Shown piece by piece: positions 1 to 6,424 of a DNA stretch of 8,015 nt. The DNA is from Myxococcales bacterium (GTDB lineage Bacteria > Myxococcota_A > UBA9042 > PHBI01 > JAAZYN01). The notes under the pieces are model-generated. The model ran no database searches, had not been told where the DNA came from, and saw nothing but the letters and a program-made list of their open reading frames with translations. The stretch spans positions 1 to 8,015 of the forward strand of contig JAAZYN010000131.1 of NCBI GenBank assembly GCA_014239625.1. Direction: 5' to 3'. Made by a program: the position numbers and the translations under genes. The first letter of the stretch is position 1; each line of letters opens with the position of its first letter.

Positions 1-465
1 CATGTCGAGGGACACGACACCTGGGACCGAGGCGTGACGGTCGGCCTCCAGCTCTACGCCGCGGACCACAGACGTACCGCCGCCAAAGGGGATCACCGCG
101 ACCCCCGTGTCGGACGCCCAGTCCAGCACCGCCGCGACGTCACCCTCGGTCTCGGGGTAGGCGACCAGATCAGGTGCCGTCGCGTAGTCCCCGCGGAAGC
201 CTCGGACCACGTCGTGATACGCGCGGCCATGGGCGTGCAGGGCGCGCTCGAAAGGTGCCGCTGTGAAGCGATCACCGATGGCGCCCGGAGGCCGGATCCG
301 CGCCGCGGGCATCCGCGCTTTCGACAGCGGGGTCGCGGCCTCGGGCCGTTGCATCGGAAAGCCGAGCATGGCCGTCACCAGCTTGCCGAAGTTGTTCAGC
401 GCCGTGTCGCTCATGAGCCGGTCCGACCAGCCCCACGCCCAGTGGCTTCGCATCCGCTCTTGCAT
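1..465 (-). CDS. FAD-linked oxidase, alkyl-DHAP-synthase/GlcD-like, N-terminal part
   Basis: The reading frame is open from an ATG at 465 to the window edge (155 codons, C-terminus missing). Around residues 92-141 it shows the first part of the FAD-binding type 4 domain of the VAO/PCMH fold: a DLVAYPETEGDVAAVLDWA-type segment, then VIPFGGGTSVVRGVE, the loop that holds the FAD pyrophosphate (commonly GGGTSVVGG, so one Gly is Arg here). The N-terminus (HWAWGWSD near residue 8, GRAYHDVVRGFRGDY near residue 85) resembles bacterial relatives of alkylglycerone-phosphate synthase more than plain glycolate or lactate oxidase subunits. The substrate-binding half lies outside the window, so the substrate is unknown. 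It begins 11 bases after the menG stop and is the last visible gene of the operon. The start is uncertain: GGGAG at 468-472 lies only 2 bases from ATG 465, and a second in-frame ATG at 453 is possible. Confidence 0.84.
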   Translation of the reverse strand, partial: MQERMRSHWAWGWSDRLMSDTALNNFGKLVTAMLGFPMQRPEAATPLSKARMPAARIRPPGAIGDRFTAAPFERALHAHGRAYHDVVRGFRGDYATAPDLVAYPETEGDVAAVLDWASDTGVAVIPFGGGTSVVRGVELEADRHASVPGVVSLDM

Positions 466-476
466 GGCTCCCGACG

Positions 477-1187
477 TTACTCGGGAACGGTCCCCACATA
501 AAGATGCGCTACGCCGACAATCATCGCGTCCACGGACACGTCGGTGAGCCCGGCCGCCTCCATCCGCGCTGAAAACTCGTCGGCCGGGGGGAACGCGGCG
601 ACGCTCTCCTGCAGGTAGCGGTACTCTTTGGCGCCAGAGAGCCAGGCGCCGAGCCGCGGCACGATGGTGTGGACGTGAAATCGGGCCATCGCTTCCACCG
701 GGCCGCGCCCCCGCGGTTCGCCAAGCTCGAGGACCACCACGCGGCCACCAGGGCGCACGGTGCGCACCATCTCACGGAGGCCGAGAGCACGATCGGGGAC
801 GTTGCGGATCCCAAAGCTGATACACGCCGCGGCGAAACGGTTCGCTGCGAAGGGGAGGGCCTGTCCGTCACCTTCGGTCAGGGTGATCCGGTCGCTCAGT
901 TGACGTCGCGTGACCTTCGCGCGACCCACATCGAGCATCCCAGCGGACGGATCAAGCCCGATGACCGCCGCCGGTGTCCGCTTGGCGATGGCGAGCGCCA
1001 CGTCGGCTGTTCCCGTGGCGACGTCGAGGACCTCGTCATTCGCGCTCAGCGGGCCGAGCGCGTCGACGAGTTTTCGGCGCCAGCGCCGGTCCAGACCCAA
1101 GCTGAGGATACGGTTGAGGCGGTCGTAGCGCCGCGCGATCTGGTCGAACATCGCGCCGCTTCCGAGGGTGTTCGTGGTAGTCGTCAC
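477..1187 (-). CDS. menG: Demethylmenaquinone methyltransferase MenG/UbiE
   Basis: This 236-residue SAM-dependent C-methyltransferase converts demethylmenaquinol to menaquinol, the last step of the pathway. Visible family features in order: MFDQIARRYDRLNRILSLGL (13-32, first UbiE signature), the SAM motif VLDVATGTADVALAI (53-67), GLDPSAGML (77-85), EGDGQALPF (105-113), ISFGIRNVPDR (123-133), RTVRPGGRVVVLEL (142-155, second UbiE signature) and KEYRYLQESVAAFP (187-200). Its length is normal for the family. The GTG start at 1187 overlaps the DAHP synthase stop as GTGA and has AGGAG 9 bases upstream. UbiE enzymes can also methylate ubiquinone precursors, but the men genes around it and the absence of ubi genes here favour a menaquinone-only role. 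Confidence 0.95.
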   Translation of the reverse strand: MTTTTNTLGSGAMFDQIARRYDRLNRILSLGLDRRWRRKLVDALGPLSANDEVLDVATGTADVALAIAKRTPAAVIGLDPSAGMLDVGRAKVTRRQLSDRITLTEGDGQALPFAANRFAAACISFGIRNVPDRALGLREMVRTVRPGGRVVVLELGEPRGRGPVEAMARFHVHTIVPRLGAWLSGAKEYRYLQESVAAFPPADEFSARMEAAGLTDVSVDAMIVGVAHLYVGTVPE

Positions 1188-2191
1188 GCGGCGTTTCTCC
1201 TGTTCATGGGGATCCCGAGCTGTCGTCCCAGCGCCGTCAGCTCCTCGAGAGTCAGCGCCTGCGGACCGTCGCTCAGCGCGGCGCCCGCGTTGGGGTGTGC
1301 CTCGATCATGAGGCCCTGCGCACCCACGGCCAGCGCGGCGTGGGCCAAGGGGGGGATGAGATCGCGCCGCCCTACGGCGTGGGATGGGTCCACGATGACG
1401 GGCTGCCCGTACACCCGGTCCAGCACCGCGACGGCTGCGAGGTCGAGCAGGTTTCGAGTGTGCCGATCGAAGCCCGTGATCCCGCGCTCGCAGAAGACCA
1501 CCGCCGCGGCTCCTGCCGCGAGGAGGTGCTCTCCAGCGAGCAACCACTCGTCGATACTGGACGACATCGCTCGCTTCAGGAGCACCGGCAGGTGTGCCGG
1601 TCCGACGGCTTTGAGCAGCGCAAAGTTCTGCATGTTGCGCGACCCGATCTGTAGGATGTCTGCGTGCGTGGCTACGGCGTCGGTGTCCTCGGGGGCCATC
1701 ACCTCGGTACAGACCAGAAGGCTGTGAGCGTCCGCGGCCTCGCGGAGCCATCTCAGAGCCTCCAGGCCATGCCCAGAGAAGCTGTAAGGGGACGTGCGAG
1801 GCTTGAACGCCCCACCTCGCAGCACCCGAGCCCCGGCGGCGCTCGCCGCAGCCGCTATGGCGTTCAACGAGTCTGGCCCCTCCGCGCTGCACGGTCCGGC
1901 GAACAGGACCGGCGCCACCCCATGGCCGAGCTGCACACCACGGCCCAGGTCAATGGTCCTGCGAGCCTGGGCGTCGACCAGGGGGTGTGGGGTGCCGGCG
2001 ATAAACACCTCGGCGACGCCGTCGATGGCCAGCAGCTCGGCGGTCGGCACGCGTGGCGAAGGGCCCGTGACCTGGAGCCCCGCGCGGGTGCCCGTCTCGA
2101 GGCGCCTGGTCCACAAGCCCAAGGCAGTCAGTCTGGCTTGGACGGTGCGGGCGTCGGCGTCGGGTTCGAGGGTGATGAACGGGGTAGACAT
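1184..2191 (-). CDS. aroF: 3-deoxy-7-phosphoheptulonate (DAHP) synthase, type I-beta, with N-terminal regulatory domain
   Basis: This 335-residue enzyme condenses phosphoenolpyruvate with erythrose 4-phosphate, the first step of the shikimate pathway. Residues 1 to about 70 form a small ferredoxin-like domain (FITLEPDADARTVQARL...) like that of Thermotoga DAHP synthase, where it carries aromatic amino acid feedback inhibition. The barrel follows with GPCSAEG (99-105), LRGGAFKPRTSPYSFSG (124-140), LLKRAMSSSIDEWL (204-217), CERGITGFDRHTRNLLDL (234-251), VDPSHAVGRRDL (267-278) and IEAHP...ALSDGPQ (296-311). The metal ligands expected from the Thermotoga enzyme are present: Cys101, His271, Glu297 and Asp308. 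No chorismate mutase domain is attached. Its neighbours are a prenyl synthase and menG, so it probably feeds chorismate to menaquinone synthesis. It has a strong AGGAGG ribosome site that overlaps the preceding stop codon. Confidence 0.96.
   Translation of the reverse strand: MSTPFITLEPDADARTVQARLTALGLWTRRLETGTRAGLQVTGPSPRVPTAELLAIDGVAEVFIAGTPHPLVDAQARRTIDLGRGVQLGHGVAPVLFAGPCSAEGPDSLNAIAAAASAAGARVLRGGAFKPRTSPYSFSGHGLEALRWLREAADAHSLLVCTEVMAPEDTDAVATHADILQIGSRNMQNFALLKAVGPAHLPVLLKRAMSSSIDEWLLAGEHLLAAGAAAVVFCERGITGFDRHTRNLLDLAAVAVLDRVYGQPVIVDPSHAVGRRDLIPPLAHAALAVGAQGLMIEAHPNAGAALSDGPQALTLEELTALGRQLGIPMNRRNAA
1197..1201 (-). promoter_or_regulatory. Ribosome binding site of menG
   Basis: AGGAG on the minus strand, 9 bases before the GTG start at 1187 and inside the last codons of the DAHP synthase gene. 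It supports the GTG start over the much longer open frame that runs upstream to about 1892. Confidence 0.75.
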
Positions 2192-2196
2192 CTGGA

Positions 2197-2202
2197 CCTC
2201 CT
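2197..2202 (-). promoter_or_regulatory. Ribosome binding site of the DAHP synthase gene, merged with upstream stop
   Basis: On the minus strand AGGAGG lies 5 bases before the ATG at 2191. Its first two bases are the last two bases of the TAG stop of the polyprenyl synthase gene (2203-2201). It is the best Shine-Dalgarno match in the window and fixes the DAHP synthase start. It also suggests that a ribosome finishing the upstream gene can restart here. Confidence 0.85.
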
Positions 2203-3250
2203 ATCGGATGCGAGACACGCAGGCATCGATGACGGATTCGAGGGCACGTCGGGCGGTGGAGTGGGGGAGTGCGCCGAGGGCCATGCGGGCCGTGTCGGCG
2301 AACCCCTGGGCCCGGCGTGTGGTCTCGTCGAGACATCCCGTCGCCAACACCGCGTCGCGGAGCGTCAAGACGTCGACGTCACCGCGGCCTCGAGCGCACT
2401 CGCTCAGCCGAAGCTCCAGCTGCGGGTCCCGCTCGCAGGCGACGATGAGGGGCCAGGTGAGCTTCCCCTCGCGGAGATCCGACAGCGTGTTCTTACCCGT
2501 GACGCACGGCTCGCCCGCGAGATCGAGGGTGTCGTCGACCAGCTGGAACGCGATCCCCAGCGCCCGGCCGACGTCGCCCAACCCATCGACGACCTCGTCG
2601 GGCTGCGCCCCGGCGCGCGCTCCGGCGCGCATCGCCCATCGGAACAGGGCCGCGGTCTTGCCGTCGATGACCTGCATATACAGGTTCCGGTCCGCCACGA
2701 AGGTGCCGCGAAGCCTCAGCTGGAGCGCCTCCGCCGCCACCATGTGGCTGATGGTCTGAAGCAGCTCGTCGAGGGCCGCTGACTGGCCCGTGCCCCGGAC
2801 GCGCTGGAGGGCAGCCACGAGGAGCTGATCACCACCCAGGACGCTGGCGGAGTTTCCGTAAATCATTCTGGATGTCGAGGCGCCTCGTCGCTCGGTTCCC
2901 TCATCGAGGACGTCGTCGTGAAGCAGCGTCGCGGTGTGGACCAGCTCGGCCGCGACGGCGATGTTGCGCACCACGTCCGGGTCCGCGGTGGCGCGGCCCG
3001 TACGCGAGGCGAGGTAAACTGCGAGCGGTCGAACCCGCTTGCCGGGAAGCGCGAGGAGGTGGTTGGCCGCACGGTGGGCGAGGTCATCACCGGCGCCGGC
3101 GTCGGAGAGATCCCGCTCCAGGTCTCTCAAGTCGTCGGCCAGCCAGCCTCGAATGTGGGAGAGTCGCTGGGCCAGCGGGAGTGCGCCGCCACGTCGGGCG
3201 GCGGCGTCCAGATTGGCGAGGACAGTCGATGTCGCGGTAGCTACACTCAC
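2201..3250 (-). CDS. Long-chain all-trans polyprenyl diphosphate synthase
   Basis: This 349-residue class I prenyltransferase extends an allylic diphosphate with isopentenyl diphosphate to make the menaquinone tail. It shows GKRVRP (70-75, IPP-binding lysine and arginine), the first Asp-rich motif DDVLD (112-116) followed by RRG, SASVLGGDQLL (134-144), the second Asp-rich motif DDTLD (239-243), and the DLREGK segment (258-263) that follows it. Ala107, five residues before the first Asp motif, is small, which in this family usually means a long product (about C35-C45) rather than C15 or C20. The N-terminus is some 25 residues longer than many homologues. The GTG start overlaps the menE stop (GTGA). 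No small partner subunit of the HepS type is visible, so it probably works as a homo-oligomer. It is the heptaprenyl/octaprenyl/solanesyl synthase type; the exact chain length cannot be read from sequence. Confidence 0.94.
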   Translation of the reverse strand: MSVATATSTVLANLDAAARRGGALPLAQRLSHIRGWLADDLRDLERDLSDAGAGDDLAHRAANHLLALPGKRVRPLAVYLASRTGRATADPDVVRNIAVAAELVHTATLLHDDVLDEGTERRGASTSRMIYGNSASVLGGDQLLVAALQRVRGTGQSAALDELLQTISHMVAAEALQLRLRGTFVADRNLYMQVIDGKTAALFRWAMRAGARAGAQPDEVVDGLGDVGRALGIAFQLVDDTLDLAGEPCVTGKNTLSDLREGKLTWPLIVACERDPQLELRLSECARGRGDVDVLTLRDAVLATGCLDETTRRAQGFADTARMALGALPHSTARRALESVIDACVSRIR

Positions 3251-4560
3251 GGGTGTACTCCCTGCAAATGTCGGCGAATCTCGGCGCGATCAGCCTTGCC
3301 AGAGGCTGTCCGAGGGACCGCGTCACAGGATGTGATCACGACGCGGTCCGGGATCTGAAAGTGGGGCAACCGCTCCCGGCAAAACCGGCGCAGTGCCTCC
3401 CGGTCAATCGAACGCGAGACCCCCACCCAGGCGGCGGGGCGATGACCCCAGCGGGGGTCGTCGACGGGGACAACCGTGGCCTCGAGCACCGCCGGGTGTT
3501 GCCGTAGCGCGGCCTCCACGGCCGCCGGCGCGATGTTCTCGCCGCCACTGATGATGACGTCGTCGGCGCGCCCCTCGACGACGACCCGCCCGCGCGTGTC
3601 GAGGTACCCGCGGTCGCTCGACAAGAACCCGCCGGCAGGTGCGATCGGACCTTCGATCAGGAGGCGACCGCTTTGGGTGGCGCTGACCTTGGTGAACGGC
3701 AGGGGCGTGCCGGAGTCTGGCCGGGCAGCCGTGTCACCAGGGGATCTCGTCGCGACCTGCGACGCGGTCTCCGTCATCCCCCACGTCAGGGCCACCGGCG
3801 CGTCCAGCTCGCGGGCCGCGGCGAGCAGCACCTCGGGGCAGCGCTCGCCGCCTACCAGCAGGGCGCGCAGGCTCTTGGGGAAGGGCGCCTGGCGAAGGTC
3901 CAGCAGGCGCCGGAGCATGTCGGGCACCAGCGAAACGAGGGTCACTTCACCAGCGTCGATGAGGGCGGAGGTCCGCGCCGGATCGAAGCGCGGGTGAATC
4001 AACGCTCGGGTCTGCAGGGCGCAACAGCGCCACAGCACCGACAGCCCACCCATGTGATGGAGTGGCAAGCAGCAGAGCCATCGATCGTCGGGCGAATGAC
4101 CTAGCCGCACCGCGGAGCCGAACGCGCTGAAGACCAGCTGTGCGCCTGTCAACAGCACCATCTTCGGGGTGGCTGTGCTGCCGCTCGTCATGAGCCCGAC
4201 GCGCGGGTCGTCGAGGTTCCAGTCGACCGCTGGGGCGGCCTCCATGGTCGGGCCTAGCCGGTCAGGGTCCAGCCAGCGCTGCACCCCGTGCTGCGAGCTC
4301 ATCTGGGCCGAGCCTGCGATCACCGGGACTGCGCCCAGCCACCATGCCGCCCACCAGGCACGCACGAACTCGCGAGTGCCGGTCGACACGAGCCCGATCC
4401 GATCGCCCTCACTCACGCCCTGGCTCCGAAGCAGGCCAGCCGTCGACGCGACCTCCCTGGCCCACTCAGCTGCGGTAAGCCGCTGCTCATCCCAGACCAG
4501 CACCACGTGCTCGGGCCGGGCGCTGGCAAGGGCGGCCAATGGGTTGGGGATCCGAGTCAT
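3247..4560 (-). CDS. menE: o-Succinylbenzoate--CoA ligase MenE
   Basis: This 437-residue ANL-superfamily enzyme activates o-succinylbenzoate with ATP and then forms its CoA thioester. Motifs in order: the phosphate-binding loop TSGSTATPKMV (125-135), LPLHHMGGLSVLWR (165-178), the adenine-binding TWGMTETASQVATR (259-272), Asp316 in the GFLSSDRGYLD stretch where TGD is usual, the hinge region VEGRADDVIISGGENIAP (328-345), and the C-terminal catalytic lysine Lys422 in PRTASGKADR. LPLHHMGG and the short length fit MenE better than long fatty acyl-CoA ligases. The P-loop has Ala where Gly is usual (TSGSTG to TSGSTA). The ATG at 4560 overlaps the menC stop as ATGA. The frame stays open upstream to 4773, but that part is antisense-free menC coding sequence read out of frame and was excluded. 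Confidence 0.94.
   Translation of the reverse strand: MTRIPNPLAALASARPEHVVLVWDEQRLTAAEWAREVASTAGLLRSQGVSEGDRIGLVSTGTREFVRAWWAAWWLGAVPVIAGSAQMSSQHGVQRWLDPDRLGPTMEAAPAVDWNLDDPRVGLMTSGSTATPKMVLLTGAQLVFSAFGSAVRLGHSPDDRWLCCLPLHHMGGLSVLWRCCALQTRALIHPRFDPARTSALIDAGEVTLVSLVPDMLRRLLDLRQAPFPKSLRALLVGGERCPEVLLAAARELDAPVALTWGMTETASQVATRSPGDTAARPDSGTPLPFTKVSATQSGRLLIEGPIAPAGGFLSSDRGYLDTRGRVVVEGRADDVIISGGENIAPAAVEAALRQHPAVLEATVVPVDDPRWGHRPAAWVGVSRSIDREALRRFCRERLPHFQIPDRVVITSCDAVPRTASGKADRAEIRRHLQGVHP
3258..3262 (-). promoter_or_regulatory. Ribosome binding site of the polyprenyl synthase gene
   Basis: GGGAG on the minus strand, 7 bases before the GTG at 3250 and within the final codons of menE. It supports the GTG start that forms the GTGA overlap with the menE stop. 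Confidence 0.65.
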
Positions 4561-5543
4561 GCCGCGGCCTCCTCTCGTGGCTGGGCGGCGTCGGCGAAGC
4601 ACCGATCGGTGTCGATCCCCGAGCCCCACATGGCGCTCCCGGACATGGCGGCCTCGATCTGAGTCAGCGCGCGCTGCCCAGCGTGACTCTCGAGGGCGTG
4701 ACTCAAGATCACCCGCATGCCATGAGCTTGGGCGCGCTGAGCCATGGAGAGGGTCTCGAAAAAGCCGCCGCAAAGCGTGGGCTTCAGCACCACCGCGTCG
4801 GCCGCCCGGGCGTCAGCGATCCGATCGATGTCGGCCACGGTCCGCGCGGCCTCGTCCAAGGCGATCGCGACCCCATGACCCCGCAGCGCGGCGCTGCCTT
4901 CCAGGTCGCTGGGGTTCAACGGCTGCTCGAGCAGCTCCACCGCGTGGCGCGCGAAGAGGTCCACCGCCCGCCCGGCGGTCTCTCGGTCCCAGGCGCCGTT
5001 GGCGTCCACGCGCAGACGAATCGCAGGGTGAGCGCGCCGCAGGGCCTGGATCTCTTCGAGGTCCGCGCTCAGCGGGCGCCGCCCCACCTTCAGCTTGAGG
5101 GCCCCGTAACCTTCGGCGACAGCCGCCGCCACGTCCTGCGCGCACGAGATCACGGCTTGGCGATGGACGGCAGCGGGGGGGTAGGGGCGCAACAGTCGCG
5201 CCACGGTCGCTCCTCGCGCCGCCGCGGCGAGCTCCAGCATGGCGCTGTCGGCAGCGAAGCGCGCTGACGGCGTGGTCAGGCGCGAGGTGAGGGCCGCGAT
5301 CGCGTCGAGCCTGGGGACCCAAGGGCAGCGCAGGAGGTCTGTCGTCCATCGCGACGCATCGGCGAGGGCGTGGTCCAGCGATTCCTTCGAGAACCCTGGC
5401 AGCGGGGCGATGTCGCCCACCCCTCGACGTCCCGAGTCGTCCACCAGGACGAGGCAGGCGCCCCGGCGGCTCTGGGTCGGCACGTGCGCAGCGTTGCTCA
5501 GAGGCCTGGTCCACGGTACGAGCCTGGCTTCGACGACCTTCAT
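4557..5543 (-). CDS. menC: o-Succinylbenzoate synthase MenC
   Basis: This 328-residue enolase-superfamily enzyme dehydrates SHCHC to o-succinylbenzoate. The N-terminal capping domain spans roughly residues 1-110. The barrel has the expected residues: the KxK motif Lys150/Lys152 in ALKLKVG, metal ligands Asp180 (RVDANGAW), Glu206 (LLEQPL) and Asp230 (IALDE), and the opposite acid/base Lys254 (VVLKP). The late segment VILSHALESHAG (278-289) is typical of OSBS. These residues are shared with N-succinylamino acid racemases and dipeptide epimerases, so sequence alone does not settle the reaction, but a position between menA and menE makes OSBS by far the most likely. The ATG overlaps the menA stop, and the gene's own stop overlaps the menE start (both ATGA). 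Confidence 0.93.
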   Translation of the reverse strand: MKVVEARLVPWTRPLSNAAHVPTQSRRGACLVLVDDSGRRGVGDIAPLPGFSKESLDHALADASRWTTDLLRCPWVPRLDAIAALTSRLTTPSARFAADSAMLELAAAARGATVARLLRPYPPAAVHRQAVISCAQDVAAAVAEGYGALKLKVGRRPLSADLEEIQALRRAHPAIRLRVDANGAWDRETAGRAVDLFARHAVELLEQPLNPSDLEGSAALRGHGVAIALDEAARTVADIDRIADARAADAVVLKPTLCGGFFETLSMAQRAQAHGMRVILSHALESHAGQRALTQIEAAMSGSAMWGSGIDTDRCFADAAQPREEAAA

Positions 5544-6424
5544 CTCGGCCCCCCGAGGTTGCCGAAGGCCCCGATCACCATCGCGGCGACCAACGCCAGG
5601 CCCGCCGTCGCCCCCAACATGGGGTTGAGATCGCGACCATCCCGGCGCCGCACCTGCCGATCCAGAGCGAAGGCCAAGGGCGTCAACGCCAACGACGACG
5701 CCCAGCCCGGCGCGACGACGCCCAGGAGCGCAGCTATCGCCGGCGTGAGGGTGCCCACCGCGAGGAGCACGGAATATTGAACGCGCGTCGCCGCGGCCCC
5801 GAGGCGAACGGCCAGGGTGCGTTTGCCCACTTTGGCGTCGCCTCGCCGATCTCGGAGGTTGTTGACCACGAGGATCGCGGTGACCAGCGCGCCCACAGCG
5901 ACGCCACCCACGATGGCTCCGGCGGAGACCCTCCGCGCCTGAAGCCAGTAAGTGCCGATGACCGCGACCGGGCCGAAGAAGACGAACACCACGACGTCGC
6001 CGAGGCCCAGATAACCGAGCGGCCAGGGCCCCCCGGTATAGGCCACGGCGCTGACCACGGCGGCGGCGCCGATCGCTGCCAGCACCCAGCCCGCGTGCAT
6101 CACCAGGTAGAGCCCCGAGGCGCATGCCAAGGCGACGGTGACGACCGTGGCGGTGGCGACCTGGCGAGGCGCGAGCCAGCCCATCTGGCAGGCCCTCGGA
6201 GGACCCAGGCGGTCGGGGCCGTCCGCGCCACGCTGGAAGTCGAAGTAGTCATTGGCCAGGTTGCTCGCGAGCTGCAGAAAGAGCGCGGTGACCACCGCGG
6301 CCGCGGCGATGTCTGGTCGAAACACGCCGTCCTGCACCGCGAGGGCCACGCCGAGCCCGACGGGCGCCAACGAGGCCGGCAAGGTCTTGGGCCTCGCGGC
6401 AGCCATCCAGGCCGTCGCGCTCAT
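5540..6424 (-). CDS. menA: 1,4-Dihydroxy-2-naphthoate polyprenyltransferase MenA
   Basis: This 294-residue integral membrane enzyme of the UbiA superfamily attaches the polyprenyl tail to 1,4-dihydroxy-2-naphthoate with loss of CO2, giving demethylmenaquinol. The N-terminal ARPKTLPAS (9-18) is characteristic of MenA. The first Asp-rich motif is NLANDYFDFQRGAD (55-68; Asn55, Asp59, Asp62) and the second is NNLRDRRGDAKVGKRTL (188-204; Asp192, Asp196). YTGGPWPLGYLGLGDV (129-143) is also typical. Between these lie about eight or nine hydrophobic stretches (for example near 20-30, 41-54, 91-108, 112-129, 144-158, 171-187, 217-240 and 271-288), as expected for the fold. The ATG at 6424 overlaps the menD stop as ATGA. 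It should use the product of the prenyl synthase encoded further down the operon. Confidence 0.95.
   Translation of the reverse strand: MSATAWMAAARPKTLPASLAPVGLGVALAVQDGVFRPDIAAAAVVTALFLQLASNLANDYFDFQRGADGPDRLGPPRACQMGWLAPRQVATATVVTVALACASGLYLVMHAGWVLAAIGAAAVVSAVAYTGGPWPLGYLGLGDVVVFVFFGPVAVIGTYWLQARRVSAGAIVGGVAVGALVTAILVVNNLRDRRGDAKVGKRTLAVRLGAAATRVQYSVLLAVGTLTPAIAALLGVVAPGWASSLALTPLAFALDRQVRRRDGRDLNPMLGATAGLALVAAMVIGAFGNLGGPR

Noticed and set aside
477..1187. Ubiquinone role for the UbiE-family methyltransferase
   Set aside because: The family can act in both pathways, but every recognisable neighbour with a quinone role is a men gene, and there are no ubi genes in the window.
669..1727. 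Plus-strand open frame of 352 codons
   Set aside because: Antisense shadow of menG and the DAHP synthase gene. No domain is recognisable and it has no ribosome site linked to a neighbour.
477..1892. Long 5' extension of the menG frame, up to 471 codons
   Set aside because: The part above 1187 runs through the DAHP synthase gene in another frame and is low-complexity. The GTG at 1187 has a good AGGAG and gives the normal UbiE length.
1664..2782. Plus-strand open frame of 372 codons
   Set aside because: It lies antisense to the DAHP synthase and prenyl synthase genes, its translation is rich in Arg, Gly and Ala without any family motif, and it crosses a gene junction. High G+C explains it.
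4557..6125. Long 5' extension of the menC frame, up to 522 codons, suggesting a fusion
   Set aside because: The extra part overlaps menA out of frame and has no domain. The ATG at 5543 gives the standard OSBS length and an ATGA junction.
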